Below are positions 36,181 through 44,631 of a stretch of DNA of 64,000 nucleotides, piece by piece; position 1 is the stretch's first letter, and every line of letters starts with the position of its first letter. The DNA is from Clostridia bacterium. GTDB taxonomy: Bacteria; Bacillota; TC1; UBA5767. The notes beneath the pieces were generated by a model. The model had not been told where the DNA came from. It was given only the letters and a program-made list of their open reading frames with translations, and made no database searches. The stretch spans positions 2,069,001 to 2,133,000 of the forward strand of contig CP069393.1 of assembly GCA_016887505.1 (NCBI GenBank), read 5' to 3'. The position numbers were made by a program, and so were the translations under genes.

Positions 36181-36816
36181 ATGATTTCAGACATGAGCAT
36201 GGATACGGACGAATATATTCTGTTGACTGATGAAGAGTTGGTTGTTAAGTCTCAAGATGGGGACAGTTATGCCCAAGAGTTTTTAATTAACCGCTATCGA
36301 AACTTTGTAAGGGTGAAATCACGCTCCTATTTTCTTATTGGTGCGGACAAGGAAGATATCATTCAAGAAGGGATGATTGGGCTATATAAAGCAACAAGGG
36401 ATTTCAAATATGAGAAATTGGCTTCCTTTCGTGCCTTTGCGGAGCTATGTATTACCCGCCAGATTATTACGGCTATTAAGACGGCCACCAGACAAAAGCA
36501 TATCCCACTCAATTCATATGTTTCATTAAACAAACCTATCTACGATGAGGAATCGGATCGTACACTATTGGATGTAATCTCAACAACTAAAATTACAGAC
36601 CCGGAGGATCTTCTGATATCCAGGGAGGAATTTGCCAATATTGAGGAAAAGATGAGCAAGGTATTGTCTCCACTTGAATGGAAGGTGCTCAACTTTTACC
36701 TAGAAGGCAAGTCCTATTTGGAGATTGCAGCAGATCTTGACCGTCATGTAAAATCTATCGACAATGCTCTACAAAGAGTAAAGAGAAAACTAGAAAAAGT
36801 AATCGAAAAGAAGTAG
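36181..36816 (+). CDS. sigH: RNA polymerase sigma factor SigH (Spo0H family)
   Basis: 211 residues, sigma-70-family factor of the transition state and sporulation. Region 2 has GADKEDIIQEGMIGLYKA, and region 4 ends DRHVKSIDNALQRVKRKL. CGGAGGAG before ATG 36181 sets the start; the frame upstream from 36145 has none. Its presence hints at a spore-forming lineage without proving sporulation. The conserved order breaks after this gene, where tRNA-Thr stands alone and secE/nusG are absent. Confidence 0.93.
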   Translation: MISDMSMDTDEYILLTDEELVVKSQDGDSYAQEFLINRYRNFVRVKSRSYFLIGADKEDIIQEGMIGLYKATRDFKYEKLASFRAFAELCITRQIITAIKTATRQKHIPLNSYVSLNKPIYDEESDRTLLDVISTTKITDPEDLLISREEFANIEEKMSKVLSPLEWKVLNFYLEGKSYLEIAADLDRHVKSIDNALQRVKRKLEKVIEKK

Positions 36817-36823
36817 AAATATG

Positions 36824-36852
36824 TTGACAAGGCATAACTAAATACGTAAAAT
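36824..36852 (+). promoter_or_regulatory. Promoter of tRNA-Thr
   Basis: TTGACA (36824-36829), 17-base spacer and TAAAAT (36847-36852), ending 15 bases before the tRNA. Confidence 0.82.
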
Positions 36853-36867
36853 TGTATTTGTTGAGTC

Positions 36868-36943
36868 GCCAACATAGCTCAGTAGGTAGAGCGTCGCCAT
36901 GGTAAGGCGGAGGTCACCAGTTCGATCCTGGTTGTTGGCTCCA
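36868..36943 (+). tRNA. tRNA-Thr (anticodon GGT)
   Basis: 76-base cloverleaf with encoded CCA: acceptor GCCAACA/TGTTGGC, D arm GCTC..GAGC, anticodon stem TCGCC/GGCGG around ATGGTAA, T arm CCAG TTCGATC CTGG. All stems are intact. Confidence 0.95.
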
Positions 36944-36971
36944 AGAGAACCCGTAGGGGTTCTCTTTTTTT
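36944..36971 (+). terminator. Terminator after tRNA-Thr
   Basis: AGAGAACCC and GGGTTCTCT pair around a four-base loop (GTAG), then seven T. It starts at the CCA end of the tRNA. Confidence 0.93.
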
Positions 36972-37105
36972 ATGCCCAATAAAGGGTACCTCCTATTTTG
37001 CTATGGATTATATAAATATCTTAATTATGATGTATAATTATATTAAAAGATGGTTGCATAGGTTCTTTCTTGTTGTAAGTATGAGGTTTCGAGAGGAAAT
37101 GTAGG

Positions 37106-38335
37106 ATGCGGATTGGGCAAATAGCAAAAAGGTTCAACATGCCGCTAACAACGGTTAGATATTATGTTGAACTAGGACTTTTGGTTCCGGATAAGGTAAA
37201 TAAAAATTTTATTTTTGATACTCAGTGTGTAGAAGATTTAGAATTCATTTTGCGGATAAAAGAACTAAATTTTACACTTTCTGAAATTCATGAGCTATTG
37301 TCGATCAGAAGAAGCTCAAATCTGGTAGATAAGCAGGATATTGATCATTACGTTCAAACATTTTTAAAAGTAAGGTCAAGACACCTTCATGAGATTGAAC
37401 ATTTGAATTCAATTACTTCTGAAATCGACAAGATGATTGTTGAAGTTAAACAAGCCAAAGAAGTTCCAAAGAAGCATACGGGCATCCATATTAAGTTTTT
37501 GGATTATTTGTCTTGCCCACACTGCAAAAGTATGTTGCAACTAGAGAATGCGAAAATAAACCAGAATCAAATCATGAATGCAGACTTGGTCTGTAAATGT
37601 TCCTATACAGCACATATTCGAAATGGAATATATATGGCCAACAGCAATATAAATAAAAAGTATGAGATTTATTATCCTCACAGGGAATGTTATGATGCTG
37701 ACCCATACACCATCACTTTGGTTCAAAAGTGGCATAACCGCATCATTAAATGGTTACAACAAAATGATTTAAAGGATAAAGTAGTTTTTGAAAACTATGT
37801 GAATCTGTTCTGTTTTCTAAATAAGGGATTAAAATACCTTGATCCAGATGCTTTGTATATCATAGCTGATCCCTATAAGGAAATAATTGAAATGTACAAG
37901 AATAGAATCGATTCATTGGAGCAGGACTATAATATTCTTTTCATTGTAAACGGGGATGACCGCTATCCCTTTAAACAAGGAAGTATCGATTATGCTATTG
38001 ATTTTATGTCATCAAATTTCTACAATCGGTCCAATTCTGATACGATGATATCCAATATTAGACCCTTATTTCATGAATCCACTAAAGTAGCAGGTGTATA
38101 CACCTATATAAAGGAAGGCATAAAATCCATTGAAACCTTTAAGAAAATGCATCCACTAGGTAATCAATGTAGTTATGATTTGAAAAAATTCAAAGAAGAT
38201 ATAGTTGCCAATAAGCTTGCGACGATTGAGGAATTAGATGAAGACATTATCAAGAAATCAGATATCCCATTTCATCTTCCTGGAGATACACTAGGATATT
38301 ATTTGTATTATTGCAGTCCTGAGAAAAAGGCTTAA
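37106..38335 (+). CDS. MerR-family regulator fused to a zinc-ribbon and methyltransferase-like domain
   Basis: 409 residues with three parts. Residues 1-70 are a MerR winged helix (MRIGQIAKRFNMPLTTVRYY), followed by a dimerising coiled helix to about 125. Residues 130-180 contain a four-Cys ribbon, CPHC then CKC, followed by IRNGIYMA, as in the amino end of RlmA-type rRNA methyltransferases. The remainder has a Rossmann-like pattern with YPFKQGSIDYAIDF, which resembles a SAM-methyltransferase post-motif. The glycine-rich SAM loop is not obvious, so the domain may be a sensor rather than an enzyme. Composition is more AT-rich than the housekeeping genes. Target unknown; nearby deaminase and transporter genes are candidates. 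Confidence 0.7.
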   Translation: MRIGQIAKRFNMPLTTVRYYVELGLLVPDKVNKNFIFDTQCVEDLEFILRIKELNFTLSEIHELLSIRRSSNLVDKQDIDHYVQTFLKVRSRHLHEIEHLNSITSEIDKMIVEVKQAKEVPKKHTGIHIKFLDYLSCPHCKSMLQLENAKINQNQIMNADLVCKCSYTAHIRNGIYMANSNINKKYEIYYPHRECYDADPYTITLVQKWHNRIIKWLQQNDLKDKVVFENYVNLFCFLNKGLKYLDPDALYIIADPYKEIIEMYKNRIDSLEQDYNILFIVNGDDRYPFKQGSIDYAIDFMSSNFYNRSNSDTMISNIRPLFHESTKVAGVYTYIKEGIKSIETFKKMHPLGNQCSYDLKKFKEDIVANKLATIEELDEDIIKKSDIPFHLPGDTLGYYLYYCSPEKKA

Positions 38336-38367
38336 TGGATGATTCGGTATATAATGGGAAAATTAGT

Positions 38368-38406
38368 AGGGGAGTGTGCAGTTCAACTGTACACTCCTCT
38401 ATTTTT
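38368..38406 (+). terminator. Terminator after the MerR-type gene
   Basis: AGGGGAGTGTGCAG (38368-38381) pairs with CTGTACACTCCTCT (38387-38400) around TTCAA, then A and five T. Two G-T pairs, otherwise perfect. Confidence 0.92.
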
Positions 38407-38421
38407 GTCTAAATTTACTGT

Positions 38422-38482
38422 GTTTACATCCGCCTGACTACGCGGTGTAAGCTTAGGTTAGCAAACTGTAGGAGACTGACCT
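38422..38482 (+). promoter_or_regulatory. Two-hairpin leader of the deaminase gene
   Basis: First hairpin: GTTTACA-T-CCGC (38422-38433) with GCGG-TGTAAGC (38442-38452), an 11-pair stem with one bulge and an eight-base loop CTGACTAC. Second: AGGTTAG (38455-38461) with CTGACCT (38476-38482). They lie 107 to 168 bases before the deaminase start. I recognise no riboswitch class; the loop resembles a part of the purine riboswitch, but the rest of that fold is missing. Confidence 0.35.
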
Positions 38483-38589
38483 TGATGAAATAGGTGAAGT
38501 ATTACAATAACAGGACAGAAAAAGAGATGGAACCGGGAATATCGGATGGTTTGAGAATTGGAATATGTTTAAAGAATGGAGATGGCAAA

Positions 38590-39969
38590 ATGGAAAAAAG
38601 AGTGTTGATACAAAATGCTAAGGCTATTGTAACGTGTGACTCGGAGGATAGGGTCTATAAGGATGCCGATATTCTAATTGAAGGTGCAAAAATAATTGAA
38701 ATAGGTAAAAATATAATTGCGGATAATGCTACGGTGATTGATGGTCGCGACAAGTTCATATATCCCGGTCTAGTTACGACGCATCACCATTTCTTTCAAA
38801 CGTTTGTGAGGAATCTTCTCAGCATTGATTATGTAAACATATCTGTCATGGAATGGCTCGATGTATTTTTCCCAATTATTGAACGGGTTAACGAGGATGT
38901 TATTTACCATTCTGCTATTGCTGCTATGGCAGATGCATTAAAGCATGGATGCACTACTATTTTTGACCATATGTATTGTTTTCCAAAATCTGCAAGCCCG
39001 GAAATGGTAGATAGGCAAATGGATGCTGCTGAACTTTTGGGAATACGGTATCACGCTGGTCGTGCTACAAACACTATTCCACATAGTGAAGGCAGTCCCA
39101 TACCGGATAGCATGGTAGAGACTACTGATTATTTTCTTTCAGATTGTGAACGGTTAATAAAAAAATATCATGACCCCAATCCATTTTCGATGTCACAAAT
39201 TGTGATAGCCCCATGTCAACCAATTAACTCGTATAAAGAGACTTTTATGGAGTCAGCAAAGCTAGCAAGGAAACATGGATTACGTCTTCATACTCATTTA
39301 GGAGAAGGAGAGGACGAGGGCATGGTTGCTCGATGGGGGAAACGATCAGTAGCTTGGTGTGAAGAGATTGGCTTTCTAGGTGAAGATGTATGGCTTGCTC
39401 ATGGTTGGGACATACAGCCAGATGAATACAAAGTATTGGGCAGAACTGGTACAGGGGTTGCCCACTGTCCAGGACCTGCTGTATTGGGTGGATTTCCGAT
39501 ACTCCCCATGCTTGAGATGCAAAAGGCAGGTGTACGAGTTAGTTTGGGAACGGACGGCTCAGCTACTTGTGACAGTGCCAACCCATTGGATTCTCTGAGA
39601 ATGGCCTATTTGATGCAAACCTATTTTGCGAAAGTGAGAGGCGGCTGTCCGACACCATATGATATTTTGAAAATTGCAACCAAGAATGGCGCGGAAACGC
39701 TAGGAAGACATGATCTAGGAAGCTTGGAGCTAGGGAAAGGTGCAGATTTATTCATGATTGACACGAATACCGTTGATATGATTGGTACTCTCCACGATCC
39801 CAAGAATGTACTTGCGCGCGTTGGCATTACGGGTCCGGTATGGTTAACCATGGTTAATGGTAAAGTTGTTTGGAAAGAGGGGGAGTTTCCTGGATTAGAT
39901 GAACATGCTCTGTCTTCCAAAGCCAATGATGTCTGTAAAAAGGTGTTTCCTGAAAGGTATGAAAACTAG
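38590..39969 (+). CDS. Amidohydrolase, AtzB/TrzN-like aminohydrolase (purine- or triazine-type deaminase)
   Basis: 459 residues, metal-dependent aminohydrolase. Metal ligands are HHHFFQ near residue 70, HTHLGEGE in the middle with the catalytic Glu, HGWDIQ and GTDGSATCD. The HLGEGE pattern is of the hydroxyatrazine hydrolase / guanine-like deaminase subgroup; a natural purine (for example an oxidised guanine) is the likely substrate. GGAGATGG before ATG 38590 decides the start. It is single, followed by 486 non-coding bases and a BMP-type lipoprotein gene, so purine uptake and deamination may be linked. Confidence 0.8.
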   Translation: MEKRVLIQNAKAIVTCDSEDRVYKDADILIEGAKIIEIGKNIIADNATVIDGRDKFIYPGLVTTHHHFFQTFVRNLLSIDYVNISVMEWLDVFFPIIERVNEDVIYHSAIAAMADALKHGCTTIFDHMYCFPKSASPEMVDRQMDAAELLGIRYHAGRATNTIPHSEGSPIPDSMVETTDYFLSDCERLIKKYHDPNPFSMSQIVIAPCQPINSYKETFMESAKLARKHGLRLHTHLGEGEDEGMVARWGKRSVAWCEEIGFLGEDVWLAHGWDIQPDEYKVLGRTGTGVAHCPGPAVLGGFPILPMLEMQKAGVRVSLGTDGSATCDSANPLDSLRMAYLMQTYFAKVRGGCPTPYDILKIATKNGAETLGRHDLGSLELGKGADLFMIDTNTVDMIGTLHDPKNVLARVGITGPVWLTMVNGKVVWKEGEFPGLDEHALSSKANDVCKKVFPERYEN

Positions 39970-40455
39970 TAGAATGCTAGGTTTCTAGAGTGTAGAGTAC
40001 GACTGTATACTTTGAGTGAATATGCCCGAATTTCTCATTTACGTATAGGGGACTGTATGGTGTACACTTGAATAGTAAGATATAGATTTGGTATAAAACT
40101 CAAGGGATAGTTGAGTAGGGAAGAAGGCACTTACGGAGTGCTCCCGATTTTTGTACCAATGAGTTGTAAACTAGAGAAAAAAATAAAGGAGCTGGTGAAG
40201 AGAACGATGAGGTGCTGCCTAGTGTAGCAAATGGCTGCAAGAGTAGGACTGAAATGTCTAGTGTTAGGCAGTGTGTGCTGCCAAACTGCAAGACAAAGAG
40301 AGCATACAAAGTAGACTTACCGTTTTTGGCATAAGTTTTCAAATAATTTCCAAGCATAAAAAATAGACATACAACTAAGTTAATGCGTAGCGTAAGGAAT
40401 CAAGTATTTTATTCTCGCACTGTAGTTATAAGTTAAAAAAACGTGGAGGAAAATA
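39970..40455 (+). other. Long non-coding leader region with possible three-way-junction RNA
   Basis: No convincing coding frame on either strand. At 40215-40271 a stem CTGCCTA/TAGGCAG encloses two smaller stems, GTAGC/GCTGC (40224-40238) and TA.GAC/GTC.TA (40244-40260), which would make a three-way junction. An earlier small stem GCACT/AGTGC lies at about 40130-40142 and is followed by CCGATTTTT, terminator-like. The stretch leads into the BMP lipoprotein gene, so it may be a regulatory RNA leader. I recognise no known riboswitch. Confidence 0.35.
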
Positions 40456-41598
40456 ATGAGGATTTACCATAAGCTGATAGCAGTATTTGTTTGTTTTTTC
40501 TTGGTTCTTTCAATTTCGGGATGTGCGAACAACCAGCCGGAAGAACCAGCCGAGGATGTATCTGAAGAACCTACGGAAGCACTTGTTGCGGACGGAGAAG
40601 ATCAGGTAAAGGTTGGATTTATTTTTCTCGGACCTGTAGGAGATGCAGGATGGAGTTATGCTCATGATCAAGGTAGAAAATATGTAGAAGAAAAAATGCC
40701 GAATGTTGAAACTGTTTATGTGGAAAATGTACCGGATTCTTCAGATTCAGAGAGAGTTATGACTGAGTTGATTGAAGAAGGATGTGTAGCAATTTTCGCA
40801 ACTAGTTTTGGCTATATGGATTTCATGATGAATGTTGCTGAAAAGAATCCTGATGTAGCATTTTTCCATTGCTCAGGATATAAGACAGCCGATAATATGA
40901 GTACATATTATGCAAGAATGTACCAGGCATCATATCTAACGGGTCTTACTGCAGGTGGGATGACTGAAACCAATGAAATAGGTTTTGTTGCAGCCCACCC
41001 AATACCAATCGTCATACAGGAAATTAATGCATTTGCAATTGGTGTACGAGAAGCCAATCCAGATGCAGTAGTGAAGGTTGTTTGGACGAATACATGGTTT
41101 GACCCTGCAAAAGAAAAAGATGCAGCAAAAAGTCTATTGGATGCAGGGGCAGATGTAATTGCTCAACACCAAGATACGTATGGTCCACAACAAGCTGCTG
41201 AGGAAGCAGGTGCCTATTCTATTGGTTTTAATGCGGATATGTGTGAATATGCTCCTCATGCGAACTTAACTTCGGCAGTGTGGAACTGGGGCCCGTATTA
41301 TGTAAGCGCTGTATCATCAGTCTTGGATGGTAGTTTTGAATGTGGAGACTACTGGGGCGGATTAGAAGACGGTATCGTAGATATTGCTCCTATGAACGAT
41401 GTAGTGGACAGTGAAATAGTATCCTTGGTCGAAACTAGAAAAAGTGAGATTATGGATGGTACGTTCGATGTATTTGCTGGACCTATAAAAAATCAAGATG
41501 GTGAAATCGTTGTACCTGCCGGCGAAAGCATTCAAGACAGTGATATCAATTCTATGCTTTGGTTTGTAGAAGGTATAGAAGGTGTAATACCAGAATAA
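40456..41598 (+). CDS. BMP-family ABC substrate-binding lipoprotein
   Basis: 380 residues. A lipoprotein signal ends in LSISGC, with the anchored Cys near residue 23, followed by an acidic linker. The mature part is a PnrA/BmpA-type domain beginning VKVGFIFLGPVGDAGWSYAHDQG, which in relatives binds purine nucleosides. GTGGAGGA precedes the ATG. No permease or ATPase is adjacent, while the BMP-type permeases and ATPase at 19698-24121 have no binding protein beside them, so this could be their missing part (inference). Confidence 0.9.
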   Translation: MRIYHKLIAVFVCFFLVLSISGCANNQPEEPAEDVSEEPTEALVADGEDQVKVGFIFLGPVGDAGWSYAHDQGRKYVEEKMPNVETVYVENVPDSSDSERVMTELIEEGCVAIFATSFGYMDFMMNVAEKNPDVAFFHCSGYKTADNMSTYYARMYQASYLTGLTAGGMTETNEIGFVAAHPIPIVIQEINAFAIGVREANPDAVVKVVWTNTWFDPAKEKDAAKSLLDAGADVIAQHQDTYGPQQAAEEAGAYSIGFNADMCEYAPHANLTSAVWNWGPYYVSAVSSVLDGSFECGDYWGGLEDGIVDIAPMNDVVDSEIVSLVETRKSEIMDGTFDVFAGPIKNQDGEIVVPAGESIQDSDINSMLWFVEGIEGVIPE

Positions 41599-41648
41599 TC
41601 AGTATTGCGCCTAGGGTTAAGCCACTGAAGTGAAAAGGGATTAAATTA

Positions 41649-41693
41649 AATAATGGTGTAGTGGGGCAAAACTTGCCCCACTACACCATTATT
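41649..41693 (+). terminator. 21-pair perfect hairpin between convergent genes
   Basis: The arms at 41649-41669 and 41673-41693 are exact reverse complements with an AAC loop. The element lies between the stops of the BMP gene (+) and the double-cubane protein (-), so a bidirectional terminator is the simplest reading. T-runs on both sides are weak. Confidence 0.7.
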
Positions 41694-41722
41694 ACTTTGT
41701 AAGGTGTGATTTTTGAATAATC

Positions 41723-42871
41723 CTATATCATCTCTAAAAAGGCGCTGATTCTAGTTTTCAATTGACCAAGGTCATTGGTTGAATAGTCAGTCTCAACACT
41801 CATATAGGGCACACCTTTTTCTTCTTTACTAAATTCTTTAATCCTTGTTGTTTCTACATTGTAGGTGTGGCAGGCTTGCAATACCACATCAATGACTCCT
41901 TCAACATGATATTCATCAAGCAAACGGTCCAAGAATTGTATCCGATTATCGTTTGGACTCATACAAGAGCATGGAACATTTAAATATTTTTCCGTTATGG
42001 CATCGATCGGATTTTTGTTTTCATCCACGGGGAATTCGTTATCCTTTATTCCTGTGCAATTTTCAAAACAAACGACTACACCACCATTTTCTTCAATAAT
42101 TCGAATAATCTTTTCTACTGCACCACCCATGGGACAACCAGTAATTAAGATTCTTTTTCTACTCTCAGATACCCTTCTTTCACCGTTTGCATAGGCGGTA
42201 GTCACTTCTTCGGTAAGGTGCTTTATTCTCTCGATAACAATTTCTTTATCAAAACTAAATTGTGAATTATTCATAACCAACTGAACCTCTTCACCGGAAA
42301 TTGGTGGTGGTACCAACTTAGATAGACTATAGAAGTCTTGCCTTGCCTTTCTTTCTCGGTTCCGTAGGTCGATTTGTTGTGAGAGCATATCATCCGTGAT
42401 TTTTAATCCAAATAGCTCTTCTAGTCTTTCCTTTAATAGGATCATTTCTTGTTTCCATAAATCATAAGACTGCTCTCGTTCTAGAGTCTGCGGTAGTTGC
42501 ATGACTTGCATTGGTTTAATTTTTTTCATATACTCAAACATTTTCTTTTTACCGTCACAAGTCGTTTCCCCAACGATTAAATCAGAAAAAGCAAAATAGG
42601 GACAAGTGTCTGTTATGGCAAAGCCGTAACTTGATTTTATCAGAGGACATAAATTTTTTGGCAAACATTTTTCCGCTTCTAAAATATTGCTATCACTACT
42701 ACTGCAAAGAGAAACTGGTATAGCATTGGCTGCTGCAATTAATTCCCAAGGTGTGAATAAACAATATACACCAACTATATTTTTACCTTGTTCCTTAATC
42801 TTTTTGACTTCGATAAATCCGTCATTCTGCCTGTCTATCAATTCTTGAAAAATTTCATCCAACCGACTCAT
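41723..42871 (-). CDS. Double-cubane-cluster reductase-like protein (2-hydroxyacyl-CoA dehydratase D-type)
   Basis: 382 residues. Cysteines and context match the DCCP/YjiM group: KNLCPLIKSSYGFA, TDTCPYFAFSD, TTCDGKKKMFE, FENCTGIKD and LQACHTYNVE. Characterised relatives hold a [8Fe-9S] double-cubane cluster and, once charged by an ATP-dependent activase, reduce difficult small substrates such as acetylene or azide; physiological substrates are unknown. Start ATG 42871 has GGGGGAG just upstream; the longer frame to 43009 has no site. The matching activase gene is 6 kb away at 48805-49566 on the other strand, an unusual split. Confidence 0.85.
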   Translation of the reverse strand: MSRLDEIFQELIDRQNDGFIEVKKIKEQGKNIVGVYCLFTPWELIAAANAIPVSLCSSSDSNILEAEKCLPKNLCPLIKSSYGFAITDTCPYFAFSDLIVGETTCDGKKKMFEYMKKIKPMQVMQLPQTLEREQSYDLWKQEMILLKERLEELFGLKITDDMLSQQIDLRNRERKARQDFYSLSKLVPPPISGEEVQLVMNNSQFSFDKEIVIERIKHLTEEVTTAYANGERRVSESRKRILITGCPMGGAVEKIIRIIEENGGVVVCFENCTGIKDNEFPVDENKNPIDAITEKYLNVPCSCMSPNDNRIQFLDRLLDEYHVEGVIDVVLQACHTYNVETTRIKEFSKEEKGVPYMSVETDYSTNDLGQLKTRISAFLEMI

Positions 42872-43280
42872 TCCTACTCCCCCTATATTACGATTCCAAT
42901 TATTTCTACTATTTATATATAGTATTAGATAAAAATCGATAATTATAACAGAAAAATCGTAACATAGCGTTTTTATAAAAGCAATCGCGTCTGCTAGTAA
43001 AAGTATCATCCATAAGTATCATTTATAAAGCGCAGAATACTATATCAAAAAAAGCATGAAATAGTGGATATTGTATAAATTTATTCGTTAATTTTGATGT
43101 AAGTATTGAAATAATTTATATTGCCAGTGCTTTTTGTTAAAGCGATTGAATGGGATAAATTTGTATGATAGCATTGCTGACGGTGAGAGGTATCGTGAAA
43201 AAAGATGGTGCTTCTCAATTCAATACGGTATGTCTTGCAATATAAGAAGGTATAAATTTGATAGGTGGAGGAAAGAAAGA
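42872..43280. promoter_or_regulatory. Divergent intergenic region with a 13-base tandem repeat
   Basis: It separates the double-cubane gene (-) from the ABC operon (+). AAGTATCATCCAT (43001-43013) is directly repeated as AAGTATCATTTAT (43014-43026), 11 of 13 bases identical, in the middle of the gap where a shared regulator could bind. The rest is very AT-rich. No further gene is seen. Confidence 0.35.
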
Positions 43281-44603
43281 ATGAAAAAATTGGTCTTAAT
43301 ACTGTTGGTTTTAATGTGCTCTTTGAACTTTGTAGGTTGTCAAAGCGAAGAGCTGCCAGAGGCATCCAATGCGGAGGATGGCTCAAATGCAATTAGTGGT
43401 GAAATTACCTTTTCTACATGGGGTTCATTGGAAGAAAAAAAAGTTAATGAAGATATCATTAAACTTTTCGAGGAAAAGAACCCTGGCGTAAAAGTCAATT
43501 TGGAATATATTCCAGAAGAATATACACAAAGAATTGACACCATGTTTTTAGGCAAGAGTGCTCCAGATGTTATATATGGTCATCCAAAATACTTTGCAAA
43601 ATGGGCTTCCCAAGGTCTCTTGATGGACCTGACGGAAAAATTCAATGAAAATCCTGAATTGTTGGATGATTCAAAATATAGAACCAACCTGTATGATGCC
43701 TTCACGTTCAATGGACAGAAAATTGCAACCATTAACGGTGCTGATACAATTTTACTTTTCTACAACAAGAGTATGTTTGATGATGCAGGTATTGCTTATC
43801 CTAATGATGATTGGACTTGGGATGATTTCGTTGCTGCTGCTACAGCACTCACGAAGCAAGATGAAAACGGAAAAACAATACAGTATGGTGTTTCTATTGA
43901 TGATGGATATTCATTAGAAGAAGTATTTACTTTCTCCTATGGCGCTAGCTGGTATGACGACATGAATTTGCCGACAGAAGTCACCTTTGATTCTCCTGAG
44001 ACAATAGAAGGTTTGCAATTGATGCAAGACTTGATTCATAAGTACAAAGTAGCACCGTCCAATTCAGATAAAGATATTTTGGGTGGCTCCTTTGATAGTG
44101 GGAAAATTGCCATGGACTTTAGTGGTGTTTGGGCTGTGGTATTTAGAAAAGACATTGAAGATTTTGATTGGGGTCTAGCAAATATTCCTGTTCCAGAAGG
44201 TCAGGACAGAAAGAACCCTGCACTTTATGCTGGCTATGCTATTTCAAAAACTACAGAGAACTATGATCTATCTTGGGAATTTGCCAAGTTTATGCAATCC
44301 GATGAAGCACAAAAAATGCTTGCTGCTTCCGGCTTGATTACCGTTATCAATAAGGATATTGCTTCTAGCGATGAAGTAATTGATATTCCTGGTGCTCCAG
44401 ATAACCATATGCTACGTGTAACTAGCTTGGATTATGCTGTTCACAACGATGCAATGGTAACGAATTGGGAAGAAACGATTACCAAGGTTGTAACACCCAA
44501 TATGCAGCTATTACTCGACAACAAACAAGATGCAGCAACAACGTCTAAAGCAATCCATGACGGATTGGTAAGAATGCTTGAAGAAGCTGAAACGACTAAA
44601 TAG
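43281..44603 (+). CDS. ABC transporter extracellular solute-binding lipoprotein (sugar type)
   Basis: 440 residues. Signal peptide KKLVLILLVLMCSLNFVGC with lipobox NFVGC, then an SBP_bac_1 (MalE-type) domain starting ITFSTWGSLEEKK. GGTGGAGG at 43264 supports ATG 43281 and rules out the longer frame from 43134. It is the first gene of an operon with two permeases, a UroD-like methyltransferase and an ATPase. The family usually binds oligosaccharides, but the methyltransferase inside the operon hints at a methylated solute. Confidence 0.92.
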   Translation: MKKLVLILLVLMCSLNFVGCQSEELPEASNAEDGSNAISGEITFSTWGSLEEKKVNEDIIKLFEEKNPGVKVNLEYIPEEYTQRIDTMFLGKSAPDVIYGHPKYFAKWASQGLLMDLTEKFNENPELLDDSKYRTNLYDAFTFNGQKIATINGADTILLFYNKSMFDDAGIAYPNDDWTWDDFVAAATALTKQDENGKTIQYGVSIDDGYSLEEVFTFSYGASWYDDMNLPTEVTFDSPETIEGLQLMQDLIHKYKVAPSNSDKDILGGSFDSGKIAMDFSGVWAVVFRKDIEDFDWGLANIPVPEGQDRKNPALYAGYAISKTTENYDLSWEFAKFMQSDEAQKMLAASGLITVINKDIASSDEVIDIPGAPDNHMLRVTSLDYAVHNDAMVTNWEETITKVVTPNMQLLLDNKQDAATTSKAIHDGLVRMLEEAETTK

Positions 44604-44631
44604 ATAAGAGATATTGGAAGGGGGCGTAAAT

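Noticed and set aside
36944-38400. Integrated element next to tRNA-Thr
   Set aside because: No integrase, no repeated tRNA end and no phage or plasmid genes were found.
38422-38452. Possible purine riboswitch (loop CTGACTAC resembles its 3' junction)
   Set aside because: The matching P1 and P2 strands and the conserved TATA / TTTCTAC junction parts are missing; a terminator occupies the space.
40100-40357. 85-codon open frame on the - strand
   Set aside because: It has no ribosome site and no recognisable protein features, and lies within the structured non-coding leader.
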